The position numbers and the translations under genes were made by a program. Of a DNA stretch of 8,120 nucleotides, positions 1 through 6,784 are shown one piece after another. Source of the DNA: Bacteroides sp. (GTDB taxonomy: Bacteria; Bacteroidota; Bacteroidia; Bacteroidales; Bacteroidaceae); the NCBI GenBank assembly GCA_019414725.1, contig DXLM01000103.1, positions 1 to 8,120 on the forward strand, read 5' to 3'. The notes under the pieces were generated by a model, which was not told the origin of the DNA, did no database searches, and saw nothing but the letters and a program-made list of their open reading frames with translations. Numbering within the stretch: position 1 is the first letter of the stretch; each line of letters opens with the position of its first letter.

Positions 1-26
1 TAAATATATATAAAGATAAGAGAGTT

Positions 27-76
27 AAAAACGAATCAGACACGGCATTTTATACAATCCGTGTCTGATTTTATTT
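27..76. terminator. Bidirectional rho-independent terminator
   Basis: A perfect 12-bp inverted repeat (34-45, AATCAGACACGG, against 59-70, CCGTGTCTGATT) encloses a 13-base loop. On the minus strand the stem is followed by CG and then TTTTT (from positions 27-31). On the plus strand it is followed by TTATTT. Both flanks can therefore supply a U-tract. It lies eight bases past the stop codon of the minus-strand acetyltransferase gene, so it probably ends that transcript. The two-sided layout suggests that a convergent plus-strand gene ends to the left of the window; that gene is not seen. Confidence 0.85.
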
Positions 77-77
77 C

Positions 78-356
78 TCACTCCACCAACATGTCTTTAT
101 ATTGGGTATGCCGGGTAAAAAACATTTTTGCAAAAGAACAAGTAGGACGTATTTTAAGCCCTACAACCGAAGCATATCTCACAGCGGCCTCGGTCAAAGC
201 CTGAGCTATTCCCTGCCCTTCCAACTGTGGGGGAACTATGGTATGAAGGATATCCAAAACTCCGTTCTTTTCATCATATTGCAAATAGGCGATTTGTCCC
301 GATTCAAATACTTCGAAACGGTCTACTTTCTCGTCATGTATAACTGTATGTTCCAT
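78..356 (-). CDS. Small stand-alone GNAT-type N-acetyltransferase (NATD1/YjdJ-like)
   Basis: The 92-residue protein matches the minimal GNAT family that also includes bacterial YjdJ-like proteins and animal NATD1. Visible landmarks are a FEVFESGQIAYLQY beta-hairpin (residues 14-27), the strand LDILHTIVPPQLEGQGIA (34-51), which holds the acetyl-CoA pyrophosphate-binding turn (E46-G47-Q48-G49-I50-A51), and a C-terminal stretch with PTCSF and the family-typical RHTQYKDM (82-89). These members lack the extra N- and C-terminal strands of full-length GNATs, so about 90-100 residues is normal and the gene looks complete. The protein should be cytosolic; its acetyl acceptor is unknown for most of the family. 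The start is the first ATG of the frame and directly begins the domain. It lies 149 bases downstream of the hybrid regulator on the same strand. No consensus promoter was found in that gap, so read-through from the regulator is possible. The product class is fairly sure; the substrate is not. Confidence 0.9.
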   Translation of the reverse strand: MEHTVIHDEKVDRFEVFESGQIAYLQYDEKNGVLDILHTIVPPQLEGQGIAQALTEAAVRYASVVGLKIRPTCSFAKMFFTRHTQYKDMLVE

Positions 357-389
357 TCTATATTGGTTTTAATGTATAACTATTACTAA

Positions 390-420
390 TAAAAACAATA
401 ATAAAATGGAATTGTTTTTA
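390..420 (-). terminator. Possible weak AT-rich terminator or hairpin downstream of the hybrid regulator
   Basis: A perfect 10-bp inverted repeat (390-399, TAAAAACAAT, against 411-420, ATTGTTTTTA) surrounds an 11-base loop in the gap between the regulator and the acetyltransferase gene. Read on the minus strand, its 3' arm ends in a T-run (ATTGTTTTTA), which gives a built-in U-tract. The stem has a single G:C pair and would be weak. It might partly terminate the regulator transcript or protect its 3' end; it may also be a chance AT-rich repeat. Confidence 0.35.
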
Positions 421-505
421 CTCATAGATGAAATCTGTTACAGAACGTATGTCTGTTGACGAAACTCCGATACACACTTTAAATGACACTATAAAATATT
501 GAGAA

Positions 506-3500
506 CTATCTGCCTTGTCTATATTGAAAAGCCGAAGGTAGTATACCAAATTCTTCCTTAAAATACCGACTGAAATATTTCGGATTATTAAAGCCCACCT
601 GATAGGCTATTTCTGAAATATTCTGTTGACTTCCACGGAGTAATTGGGCAGCCCGCTGTAAACGAATTATACGAATAAACTCGATAGGAGTCTTACCGGT
701 AATAGCCAATAACTTTTTATATAAATGAACGCGGCTCATCCCTAATTCCTTGCTTAACTCTTCTACAGACAAATCACTGCGTGCAATATTGTCTTCTACA
801 TATTTCACAGCATGATTTATCAGTTTTTCATCCATCGAAGTTATGGCAGTCCCACTAGGTTTGAAATCAATATAAGCATGATTCCAAACCGTTTTCAACT
901 TCTGTTCACTTTTTTCTTCAGGAACAGCAGTCACCATTTCCGGCAACTCCTCCGGTGGAATAATATGAGTTATCATCTCATTATCCTCACCCTCAACCAA
1001 TTGAATCACCGTTGCTCTTTGTGGAGCAACGGCTGAGATTGTTTCTATGTTTTTTTCTTCTGCAATTTCTTCCGTATTACCAGATTCTAATCTTCGGATA
1101 TCCTCCTCCAGTCCTTCTATTGTTATTATATGGTTTGGTTCTTCTTCCGATTCCTCCCCGGCATTAGACGCCATATAAAACTCCGGAATCTGAAGTGTGG
1201 AAATGTCTTCTACCGGCTTATCTGTAACTTGCACCTGTTCTATCTTCGTCGGTTTACTCTCGGAACGCTTTACCGGGATATGGATAACAAAAACACAACC
1301 GACAGGAGTATTATCCATTACGTTCACCGTGCCATCGTGAAGTGTGACAAAATCACGTACAATACTCAGACCACCTCCGCCATCTGAGATATTCATATCC
1401 GGATTATCCACTTGATAAAAACGTTCGAAAATGCGTTCTCTGTTTTCTTCTTTAATGCCGACACCTGTATCAGCCACTCTGATTTCCAGCATTTCCCGAG
1501 AATCCTGTCCTTCCACTAAACCGACAGACACATCAACTCGTCCACCATTGCAAGTAAATTTTAAAGCATTGGAAAGCAGATTCATCATCACTTCCCTCAT
1601 TTTATCCCCATCAAACAACATATTCAACGAAGGAACTGCTGAATGAAAAATGAGAGAAATATCTTTCTTTTCAGACAAAGAGATAAAAGAATCACAAATC
1701 GTATGAATACAAGAGATGATATCATCATCAGACAGACTTAAATAATATCCATTCACATCAATTTTCCTAAAATCCAACAACTGATTTACAAGATTCAACA
1801 ACCTTAATGCATTGCGTTGCACTATATTCAATTTATCCATCAGAGCAGCATCCGATTGATATTCCTTCATCAGCGTTTCCAACGGTGAGATAATAAGAGT
1901 GAGCGGAGTACGTAATTCGTGGCCGACATGAGTGAAGAACTTCAATTTCATATCTGCCTTCTCCTGATTCCTCTCTATTTCTTGCTTTATTTGCTGTTTT
2001 TTAAATTTATCCCGTTCTCCACGCAGAATCCAATAGCGTCCCAATATCAATACAGCAACCAACAAAAGGCTATAAACAACATATGCCCAAACGGAACGCC
2101 AAAAAGGAGGATAGATAACAATTTTCAATGAAGCTTCTTCATCTCCACCATATCCGTCACTGTTGACTGCTTTCACCTTCAGCATATAAGTTCCGGGAGC
2201 TAGATTAGTATAAGTCACTTTGCCAAAGGCAGTAGTCATCCAACCCTCATTGAAACCTTCCAGTTTATAAGCATACTCCGTTTTTTCCGGCAAAATATAG
2301 TTATCAGAAGCAAATTGTACACTGAACATATTCTGTTCATAACTCAATTTTATCTGATCTACCTTGTTCAACGCCTTATCCAAAATCACCCTACCTTCAT
2401 ATTCCTCACCCACCCCTACTTCTTCATTGAACAAGAACAAACGGGTAAACATCACGCTGGGACGTTTTTTATTGTATTTTATATCATCCGGACGGAAGCG
2501 GTTAATACCATACAGCCCTCCCATAAGAATTTCTCCAGAAGACAATTTTTTAATGGAACGCAGGTTGAACCCACTATTTTGCAAACCATCTTTGTCATCA
2601 TAAACACAACTATGAAAAATATAGCGCCCTGTTTTTAAATCTACTGCCGGTATGACATTAGTTATTCCACGTGCTGTAGTCACCCATATATTTTCATTAC
2701 CATCTTCTACTATTCCAGAAATGATAGGGCTGGAAACTCCTTGCTCCACTCCTAATATAATCAGTTCATCCGTTTTGGGATTATAAACATTCAGCCCCTC
2801 ACATGTACCAATCCATATCAATCCACGGCTATCCTCATACACCTGACTTATATTCTGATCAGAAAAATATTCCTTACCAGATTTAGTACCTTCCAGATTA
2901 ACCACTTTTTTAGTTTCAATATCCAATTCCGAAAGTCCCTGAGCGGTACCAATCCACAAAGAGCCCTCTTTTCCCATACACAAAGAGGAAACATAATCGG
3001 ATATCAAACCGGCCGAAGTTGTATTATAAGTGGTGAACAAACCCGTCTTGGGATTCAAACTCTGCACTCCCCCACCCAATGTACCTATCCATATAATCCC
3101 CTGCTTATCTTCAGCCAAAGCCAATACATTATTATGAGCCAAAGAATTTTGCCGTTCCGGTATGTTTTTTTTATAATGAATAATACGACCGTTATCATAA
3201 CAAATCAAGCCTCCCCCAAAAGTACCAATCCAAAGTTTCCCATCACTGGCTTTCAAAATGCAAACAATGGCATCAGTAGTGAGTTTATCCTTACCTTTCT
3301 GTGGAAAAGCAGCCCGGTTGCCAGTCACGGAATTCCAATATATGATACCGACATCGTTGGTACCCAGCCACACATACCCCTCTTTGTCTTCTTCAATGCA
3401 ACTAATATCTCCTATATACTCTGCACCAAATTTAAAAGCACACTCATTAAAATAGGAAATTCCTTTTTTATAAGTCCCCACCCACATAGTTTCACTGGAA

Positions 3501-4465
3501 TCCTCGTATAGAACCATTACTGTATTATTTTGCAAACTACGTTCATCACCTGCCTTGTTCCGCAACTGCCTCACTTCCCCTGTCTTCTTATCCAATATAT
3601 CAATGCCATCCTGATCTGTTCCTATCCATATACGCCCCTGCTTATCCTGTGATACAGCACGGACCATGTTATGAGACCGACGCTTGATAATATTTGTCAG
3701 CCAAGACAGCCACTTTTCCTGTTCCGGATTATAAACCCATATTCCAAGCGGACTGTACATCCATATATCATTATCACGATCTACAAACAGAGTGAAAATT
3801 CCCTGCTTGTCAGTTCCCAATTCCCCAACCAAATCATCCTGCTGCCATTTAATCTCATTTGTCCGAGTATCCAAACAAACAAGTCTTCCGGTATTATATA
3901 CCAACAAGATTCCCTTACTACATTCTACAATGTCCGTAATATCACCTTCTGGCAACTGATGAGTATCAAACAAAAGCGGATACAGTAATTGAGATTCCGG
4001 AATGTACAAATAACAGCCTTTTCCTTTTATATAAAACCACATATTTTTATTATGGTCTATATATACTAATGCTGGAGTTCCGTCAATACCGACTTCACAT
4101 AGCCATGCATGCACCTCCCTATCAAATGTTTCTGATTCCGAGTTGTAAATGACATAACCCACACCGGTAAGAATCCATAAATTTCCTTTATAATCTTCTT
4201 GTATGCTTTTGATATAATTATCAGGTAAAGAAGCCGGATCAGCATTATTACTACGAAACAAAGTCATCTGGCACCCGTCATACCGATTTAAACCGGAAGC
4301 TGTGGCAAACCACATAAAACCTTCGGAATCTTTAAATATATCAAGGACTTGATTGTTTGACAGACCATCTTTCACCTCCAAAAGTTTAAACATGAATTCA
4401 CTTGCATGCATCAGACTAGAAAAGCATAATAATGTAATGATCAAACATTTTTTTCTTATTCCCAT
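506..4465 (-). CDS. Hybrid two-component sensor kinase/AraC-family regulator (HTCS type) lacking a receiver domain
   Basis: This 1319-residue protein has the architecture of Bacteroidetes hybrid two-component systems. Residues 1-21 form a signal peptide. Residues about 30-660 carry some 13 regulator-propeller repeats, best seen as W-x-G-T motifs near 279, 327, 365, 411, 458, 503 and 550. A Y_Y_Y domain lies at about 715-785 and one membrane helix at about 792-812. The dimerisation/phosphoacceptor domain has GHELRTPL with His849. The ATPase domain has Asn962 and Asn966 (N box), D999-T-G-V-G (G1), RIFERFYQ (F box) and a glycine-rich G2 box (1028-1033). The C-terminal AraC domain (about 1210-1319) holds two helix-turn-helix segments (about 1232-1252 and 1282-1307). 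In the canonical family the periplasmic propeller binds a glycan fragment and the phosphorelay goes His to receiver Asp to DNA-binding domain. Here residues 1066-1206 form a Glu-rich linker with no recognisable receiver, while the reading frame stays open and both flanking domains look intact. No carbohydrate-utilisation genes lie nearby. The inducing ligand and targets are unknown. Confidence 0.95.
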   Translation of the reverse strand: MGIRKKCLIITLLCFSSLMHASEFMFKLLEVKDGLSNNQVLDIFKDSEGFMWFATASGLNRYDGCQMTLFRSNNADPASLPDNYIKSIQEDYKGNLWILTGVGYVIYNSESETFDREVHAWLCEVGIDGTPALVYIDHNKNMWFYIKGKGCYLYIPESQLLYPLLFDTHQLPEGDITDIVECSKGILLVYNTGRLVCLDTRTNEIKWQQDDLVGELGTDKQGIFTLFVDRDNDIWMYSPLGIWVYNPEQEKWLSWLTNIIKRRSHNMVRAVSQDKQGRIWIGTDQDGIDILDKKTGEVRQLRNKAGDERSLQNNTVMVLYEDSSETMWVGTYKKGISYFNECAFKFGAEYIGDISCIEEDKEGYVWLGTNDVGIIYWNSVTGNRAAFPQKGKDKLTTDAIVCILKASDGKLWIGTFGGGLICYDNGRIIHYKKNIPERQNSLAHNNVLALAEDKQGIIWIGTLGGGVQSLNPKTGLFTTYNTTSAGLISDYVSSLCMGKEGSLWIGTAQGLSELDIETKKVVNLEGTKSGKEYFSDQNISQVYEDSRGLIWIGTCEGLNVYNPKTDELIILGVEQGVSSPIISGIVEDGNENIWVTTARGITNVIPAVDLKTGRYIFHSCVYDDKDGLQNSGFNLRSIKKLSSGEILMGGLYGINRFRPDDIKYNKKRPSVMFTRLFLFNEEVGVGEEYEGRVILDKALNKVDQIKLSYEQNMFSVQFASDNYILPEKTEYAYKLEGFNEGWMTTAFGKVTYTNLAPGTYMLKVKAVNSDGYGGDEEASLKIVIYPPFWRSVWAYVVYSLLLVAVLILGRYWILRGERDKFKKQQIKQEIERNQEKADMKLKFFTHVGHELRTPLTLIISPLETLMKEYQSDAALMDKLNIVQRNALRLLNLVNQLLDFRKIDVNGYYLSLSDDDIISCIHTICDSFISLSEKKDISLIFHSAVPSLNMLFDGDKMREVMMNLLSNALKFTCNGGRVDVSVGLVEGQDSREMLEIRVADTGVGIKEENRERIFERFYQVDNPDMNISDGGGGLSIVRDFVTLHDGTVNVMDNTPVGCVFVIHIPVKRSESKPTKIEQVQVTDKPVEDISTLQIPEFYMASNAGEESEEEPNHIITIEGLEEDIRRLESGNTEEIAEEKNIETISAVAPQRATVIQLVEGEDNEMITHIIPPEELPEMVTAVPEEKSEQKLKTVWNHAYIDFKPSGTAITSMDEKLINHAVKYVEDNIARSDLSVEELSKELGMSRVHLYKKLLAITGKTPIEFIRIIRLQRAAQLLRGSQQNISEIAYQVGFNNPKYFSRYFKEEFGILPSAFQYRQGR

Positions 4466-4498
4466 AGATTTTAAAGGCTAATTATTTTTATTCCACTG

Positions 4499-4530
4499 CA
4501 AATGAAGCAAAAAGCTTGATAACAGACAAA
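4499..4530 (-). promoter_or_regulatory. Probable Bacteroides-type promoter of the hybrid regulator
   Basis: On the minus strand a -33 element TTTG (4527-4530) is followed, after 20 bases, by TTCATTTG (4499-4506), which matches the -7 consensus TAnnTTTG except for T at the second position. The spacing fits the usual 19-21 bases. Transcription would start near 4493, leaving a leader of roughly 28 bases before the ATG at 4465. A short inverted repeat (AAGC-N5-GCTT, 4505-4517) overlaps the spacer and the edge of the -7 box. Confidence 0.5.
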
Positions 4531-4581
4531 CTAATATCGGCTTTTTTATCATTCGATACCCACAATATGTTTCATTTTTCC

Positions 4582-4589
4582 TATTTTTG
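4582..4589 (+). promoter_or_regulatory. TAnnTTTG -7 box of the AlbA_2/symporter operon
   Basis: TATTTTTG matches the Bacteroides -7 consensus TAnnTTTG exactly. It ends only eight bases before the ATG at 4598, so a start site at the usual distance would fall one to three bases before, or at, the start codon. No clear TTTG was found at the -33 distance. The downstream protein begins with well-conserved AlbA_2-family sequence within its first 20 residues, so moving the start codon downstream is not attractive. Confidence 0.5.
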
Positions 4590-4597
4590 CAATTGAA

Positions 4598-5245
4598 ATG
4601 AAAGCATTAACGGATACACAATACATACGACAGCTTGTCTCGGAGGGAGAACACTGTCATCAGGATTTCAAATTCGAGATTTCGGACGCACGCAAAATAG
4701 CCCGTAGCCTTTCCGCATTCGCCAATACCGAGGGCGGCAGGCTGTTAATAGGAGTAAAGGACAATGGCAAAATAGCAGGAGTCCGCTCTGACGAAGAAAT
4801 ATATATGATAGAAGCAGCAGCAACCATGTATTGCAAGCCCAAAGTAGAACTGGAAACGCAGACTTACAAGGTAGAAGGAAAAACTGTATTGGAAATACGT
4901 ATTAACGAAACGGTTTCTAAACCTGTATATGCCCTAGATGAAACGAATAAGCCATGGGCCTATATCCGCATCAAAGACGAAAACATACTGGCCACTCCCG
5001 TCCATCTAAAGATGTGGCAACACAGCAAAAAACCTGAAGGAGCACTTGTAACATTTACCGAAAGAGAGCAACGGTTACTGGATGTCTTGAAAGAAAAAGA
5101 AAAACTTTCATTAAATCAATGTTGCAAACTTTGCAGGTTAAACCACAAGACAACTTGTGAACTATTAGCAGACTTTATCCGTTTTGGTCTAGTGGAACTT
5201 GTTTTCCATGGACATAAGTTCTATTTTAAATTAAACAAGGAATAA
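4598..5245 (+). CDS. AlbA_2 (Schlafen-type) domain protein with C-terminal winged helix, putative transcriptional regulator
   Basis: This 215-residue protein begins with an AlbA_2 domain (about residues 12-135). Its landmarks are E16-G-E18-H followed by DFKFE (23-27), then FANTEGGRLLIGVKDNGKIA (41-60) and YIRIKDENILATP (122-134). Bacterial members are often annotated as putative DNA-binding or ATP-binding regulators; the biochemical role of most is not established. Residues about 150-213 look like a winged helix: TEREQRLLDVL, a helical pair LSLNQCCKLCRLNHKTTCEL (170-189), a recognition-like helix ending FIRFGLVE, and a hairpin LVFHGHKFYF. A DNA-binding role is therefore likely. The protein is cytosolic, with no signal peptide or membrane segment. 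The gene ends five bases before the symporter gene, and its last codons supply that gene's AAGGA (5237-5241), so the two are probably co-transcribed. It may regulate its own operon. The family is clear; the function is inferred. Confidence 0.9.
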   Translation: MKALTDTQYIRQLVSEGEHCHQDFKFEISDARKIARSLSAFANTEGGRLLIGVKDNGKIAGVRSDEEIYMIEAAATMYCKPKVELETQTYKVEGKTVLEIRINETVSKPVYALDETNKPWAYIRIKDENILATPVHLKMWQHSKKPEGALVTFTEREQRLLDVLKEKEKLSLNQCCKLCRLNHKTTCELLADFIRFGLVELVFHGHKFYFKLNKE

Positions 5246-5250
5246 GTAAA

Positions 5251-6651
5251 ATGGATATACTGACCCTATTAATCAGCAGAGTGAATGATGTGCTTTGGAC
5301 TTATATTTTGATCATCATGCTGTTAGGATGTGCATTTTGGTTTACTTTTAAAACAAATTTCGTACAATTCCGCATGATAAGAGAAATGATACGTCTATTA
5401 GGTGATTCTACAGGCAAGACAGAAGGTCGCGAACACCATATTTCCTCTTTTCAAGCTTTTGCCGTTTCCATAGCTAGCCGCGTAGGAACAGGCAATTTGG
5501 CAGGAGTCGCCACCGCCATTACTTTGGGTGGTCCGGGTGCAGTTTTCTGGATGTGGGTAATTGCTCTTTTGGGGGCCAGCAGCGCTTTTATTGAGTCCAC
5601 ATTGGCCCAATTATATAAAGTACACGGACATAATTCTTTCGTTGGCGGGCCAGCTTATTACATGAAAAAAGGATTAAAACAGCCGTGGATGGGAGTTTTG
5701 TTTGCCTTTTTGCTTATCTTTACTTTTGGATTTGCTTTTAATTCAGTACAAAGCAATACCATTTGTGCCGCTTTCGAAGAAGCATTCAATATTCCTCCCA
5801 GCCTAATGGGAGTGATACTGACCTCGCTCACATTAATTATCATCTTCGGAGGCATTCAGCGTATTGCTAAAGTAAGTAGCATTATTGTTCCTGTCATGGC
5901 ATTGGGATACATCTTTTTATCCCTTTTCATCGTAATTGTAAATGCAAAGCATTTGCCAGAAGTTATTGAATTGATTATAGCGAATGCCTTTGGCTGGGAA
6001 CAGGCATTAAGCGGAGGTATAGGCATGGCATTAATGCAAGGAATCAAACGTGGATTATTCAGCAATGAGGCCGGTATGGGTTCCGCACCCAATGTAGCGG
6101 CAAGTGCCGATGTTACCCATCCTGTAAAACAAGGATTAATTCAGACATTGGGAGTTTTTACCGATACACTTGTCATATGTACCTGCACTGCTTTCATCAT
6201 TCTTTTCAGCGGAGTGGCCTCCACAAAAGAAGCCAATGGAATAAAACTTACTCAAATGGCACTGAATAATGAAATAGGCAACATCGGGACTATTTATGTG
6301 GCGGTGGCAATTCTGTTTTTCGCCTATAGCAGCATTTTGGGAAATTATTATTACGGTGAAGCCAATGTACGTTACATAACTCATCGGAAATGGGCTATCC
6401 CCATTTATCGTATAGCAGTGGGAGGAATGGTTATGTTTGGGGCATTGGCCAGTCTGGAACTGGCATGGAGCCTGGCCGATATGGCAATGGGATTTATGAC
6501 TATCTGTAACTTGATAGCCATTACTTTACTAGGGAAATATGCATTCCGTCTATTGGAAGACTATCGAATTCAGAAACGTAACGGGGTCAAAAATCCAGTT
6601 TTCACCAAAGACAGAATGAAAGATATTGAAAATGATTTGGAATGCTGGTAA
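5251..6651 (+). CDS. Sodium:alanine/glycine symporter, AGCS family (AlsT/DagA type)
   Basis: The 466-residue product is an inner-membrane amino-acid carrier of the AGCS family (TC 2.A.25), which imports alanine, glycine or related small amino acids with sodium. Two family signatures are intact: GTGNLAGVATAITLGGPGA (79-97), running into VFWMW, and RGLFSNEAGMGSAPNVAASA (267-286). About 11 hydrophobic segments can be counted (near 13-34, 66-92, 95-118, 145-167, 180-200, 207-231, 240-265, 298-322, 343-366, 383-403 and 407-428), as expected for a family of 10-12 helices. Length is normal, and the charged C-terminal tail should lie in the cytoplasm. Translation starts five bases after the AlbA_2 gene, with AAGGA nine bases upstream of the ATG. 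The substrate cannot be told from sequence; alanine or glycine is the default. No clear terminator follows within 130 bases. Confidence 0.95.
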   Translation: MDILTLLISRVNDVLWTYILIIMLLGCAFWFTFKTNFVQFRMIREMIRLLGDSTGKTEGREHHISSFQAFAVSIASRVGTGNLAGVATAITLGGPGAVFWMWVIALLGASSAFIESTLAQLYKVHGHNSFVGGPAYYMKKGLKQPWMGVLFAFLLIFTFGFAFNSVQSNTICAAFEEAFNIPPSLMGVILTSLTLIIIFGGIQRIAKVSSIIVPVMALGYIFLSLFIVIVNAKHLPEVIELIIANAFGWEQALSGGIGMALMQGIKRGLFSNEAGMGSAPNVAASADVTHPVKQGLIQTLGVFTDTLVICTCTAFIILFSGVASTKEANGIKLTQMALNNEIGNIGTIYVAVAILFFAYSSILGNYYYGEANVRYITHRKWAIPIYRIAVGGMVMFGALASLELAWSLADMAMGFMTICNLIAITLLGKYAFRLLEDYRIQKRNGVKNPVFTKDRMKDIENDLECW

Positions 6652-6744
6652 CACAAAGCAATACCCCCGGCATCAACCATTCAATAAAAATGATAAATAG
6701 TAAAACAAAAGGATTTTAATCAAAAATGTTTCAGTTTTTATCGC

Positions 6745-6752
6745 TATCTTTG
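6745..6752 (+). promoter_or_regulatory. TAnnTTTG -7 box before the 208-residue gene and glycosylase gene
   Basis: TATCTTTG is an exact match to the Bacteroides -7 consensus, 32 bases before the ATG at 6785. Transcription would start near 6758, giving a leader of about 27 bases. No good TTTG is present 19-21 bases upstream, so the -33 element is weak or absent. The rest of the 133-base gap after the symporter gene shows no gene, RNA or convincing terminator hairpin. Confidence 0.55.
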
Positions 6753-6784
6753 CAGACAGGAAAACAATATAATTTAAGAACACA

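Noticed and set aside
102..389. Open frame of 95 codons on the plus strand, antisense to the small acetyltransferase gene
   Set aside because: It mirrors a well-supported GNAT gene on the other strand, has no recognisable domain and has no promoter of its own.
848..1270. A receiver domain hidden in another frame by paired frameshifts
   Set aside because: No long minus-strand open frame overlaps the interval, and the existing frame has coherent, soluble linker composition running into an intact AraC domain.
2315..3988. Several plus-strand open frames of 65-125 codons inside the hybrid regulator
   Set aside because: They lie antisense to the continuous propeller-repeat coding sequence, show low-complexity compositions and match no family I know.
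506..4465. Part of a polysaccharide-utilisation locus
   Set aside because: No SusC, SusD, glycoside hydrolase or sulfatase gene is present on either side within the window. The regulator type alone is not enough.
4505..4517. Inverted repeat AAGC-N5-GCTT in the regulator promoter, as an operator
   Set aside because: The 4-bp arms are too short in AT-rich DNA to claim a binding site. It is noted only with the promoter.
6652..6784. Terminator or small gene after the symporter gene
   Set aside because: No GC-containing hairpin with a T-run and no credible short coding frame were found. Only the -7 box at 6745-6752 stands out.
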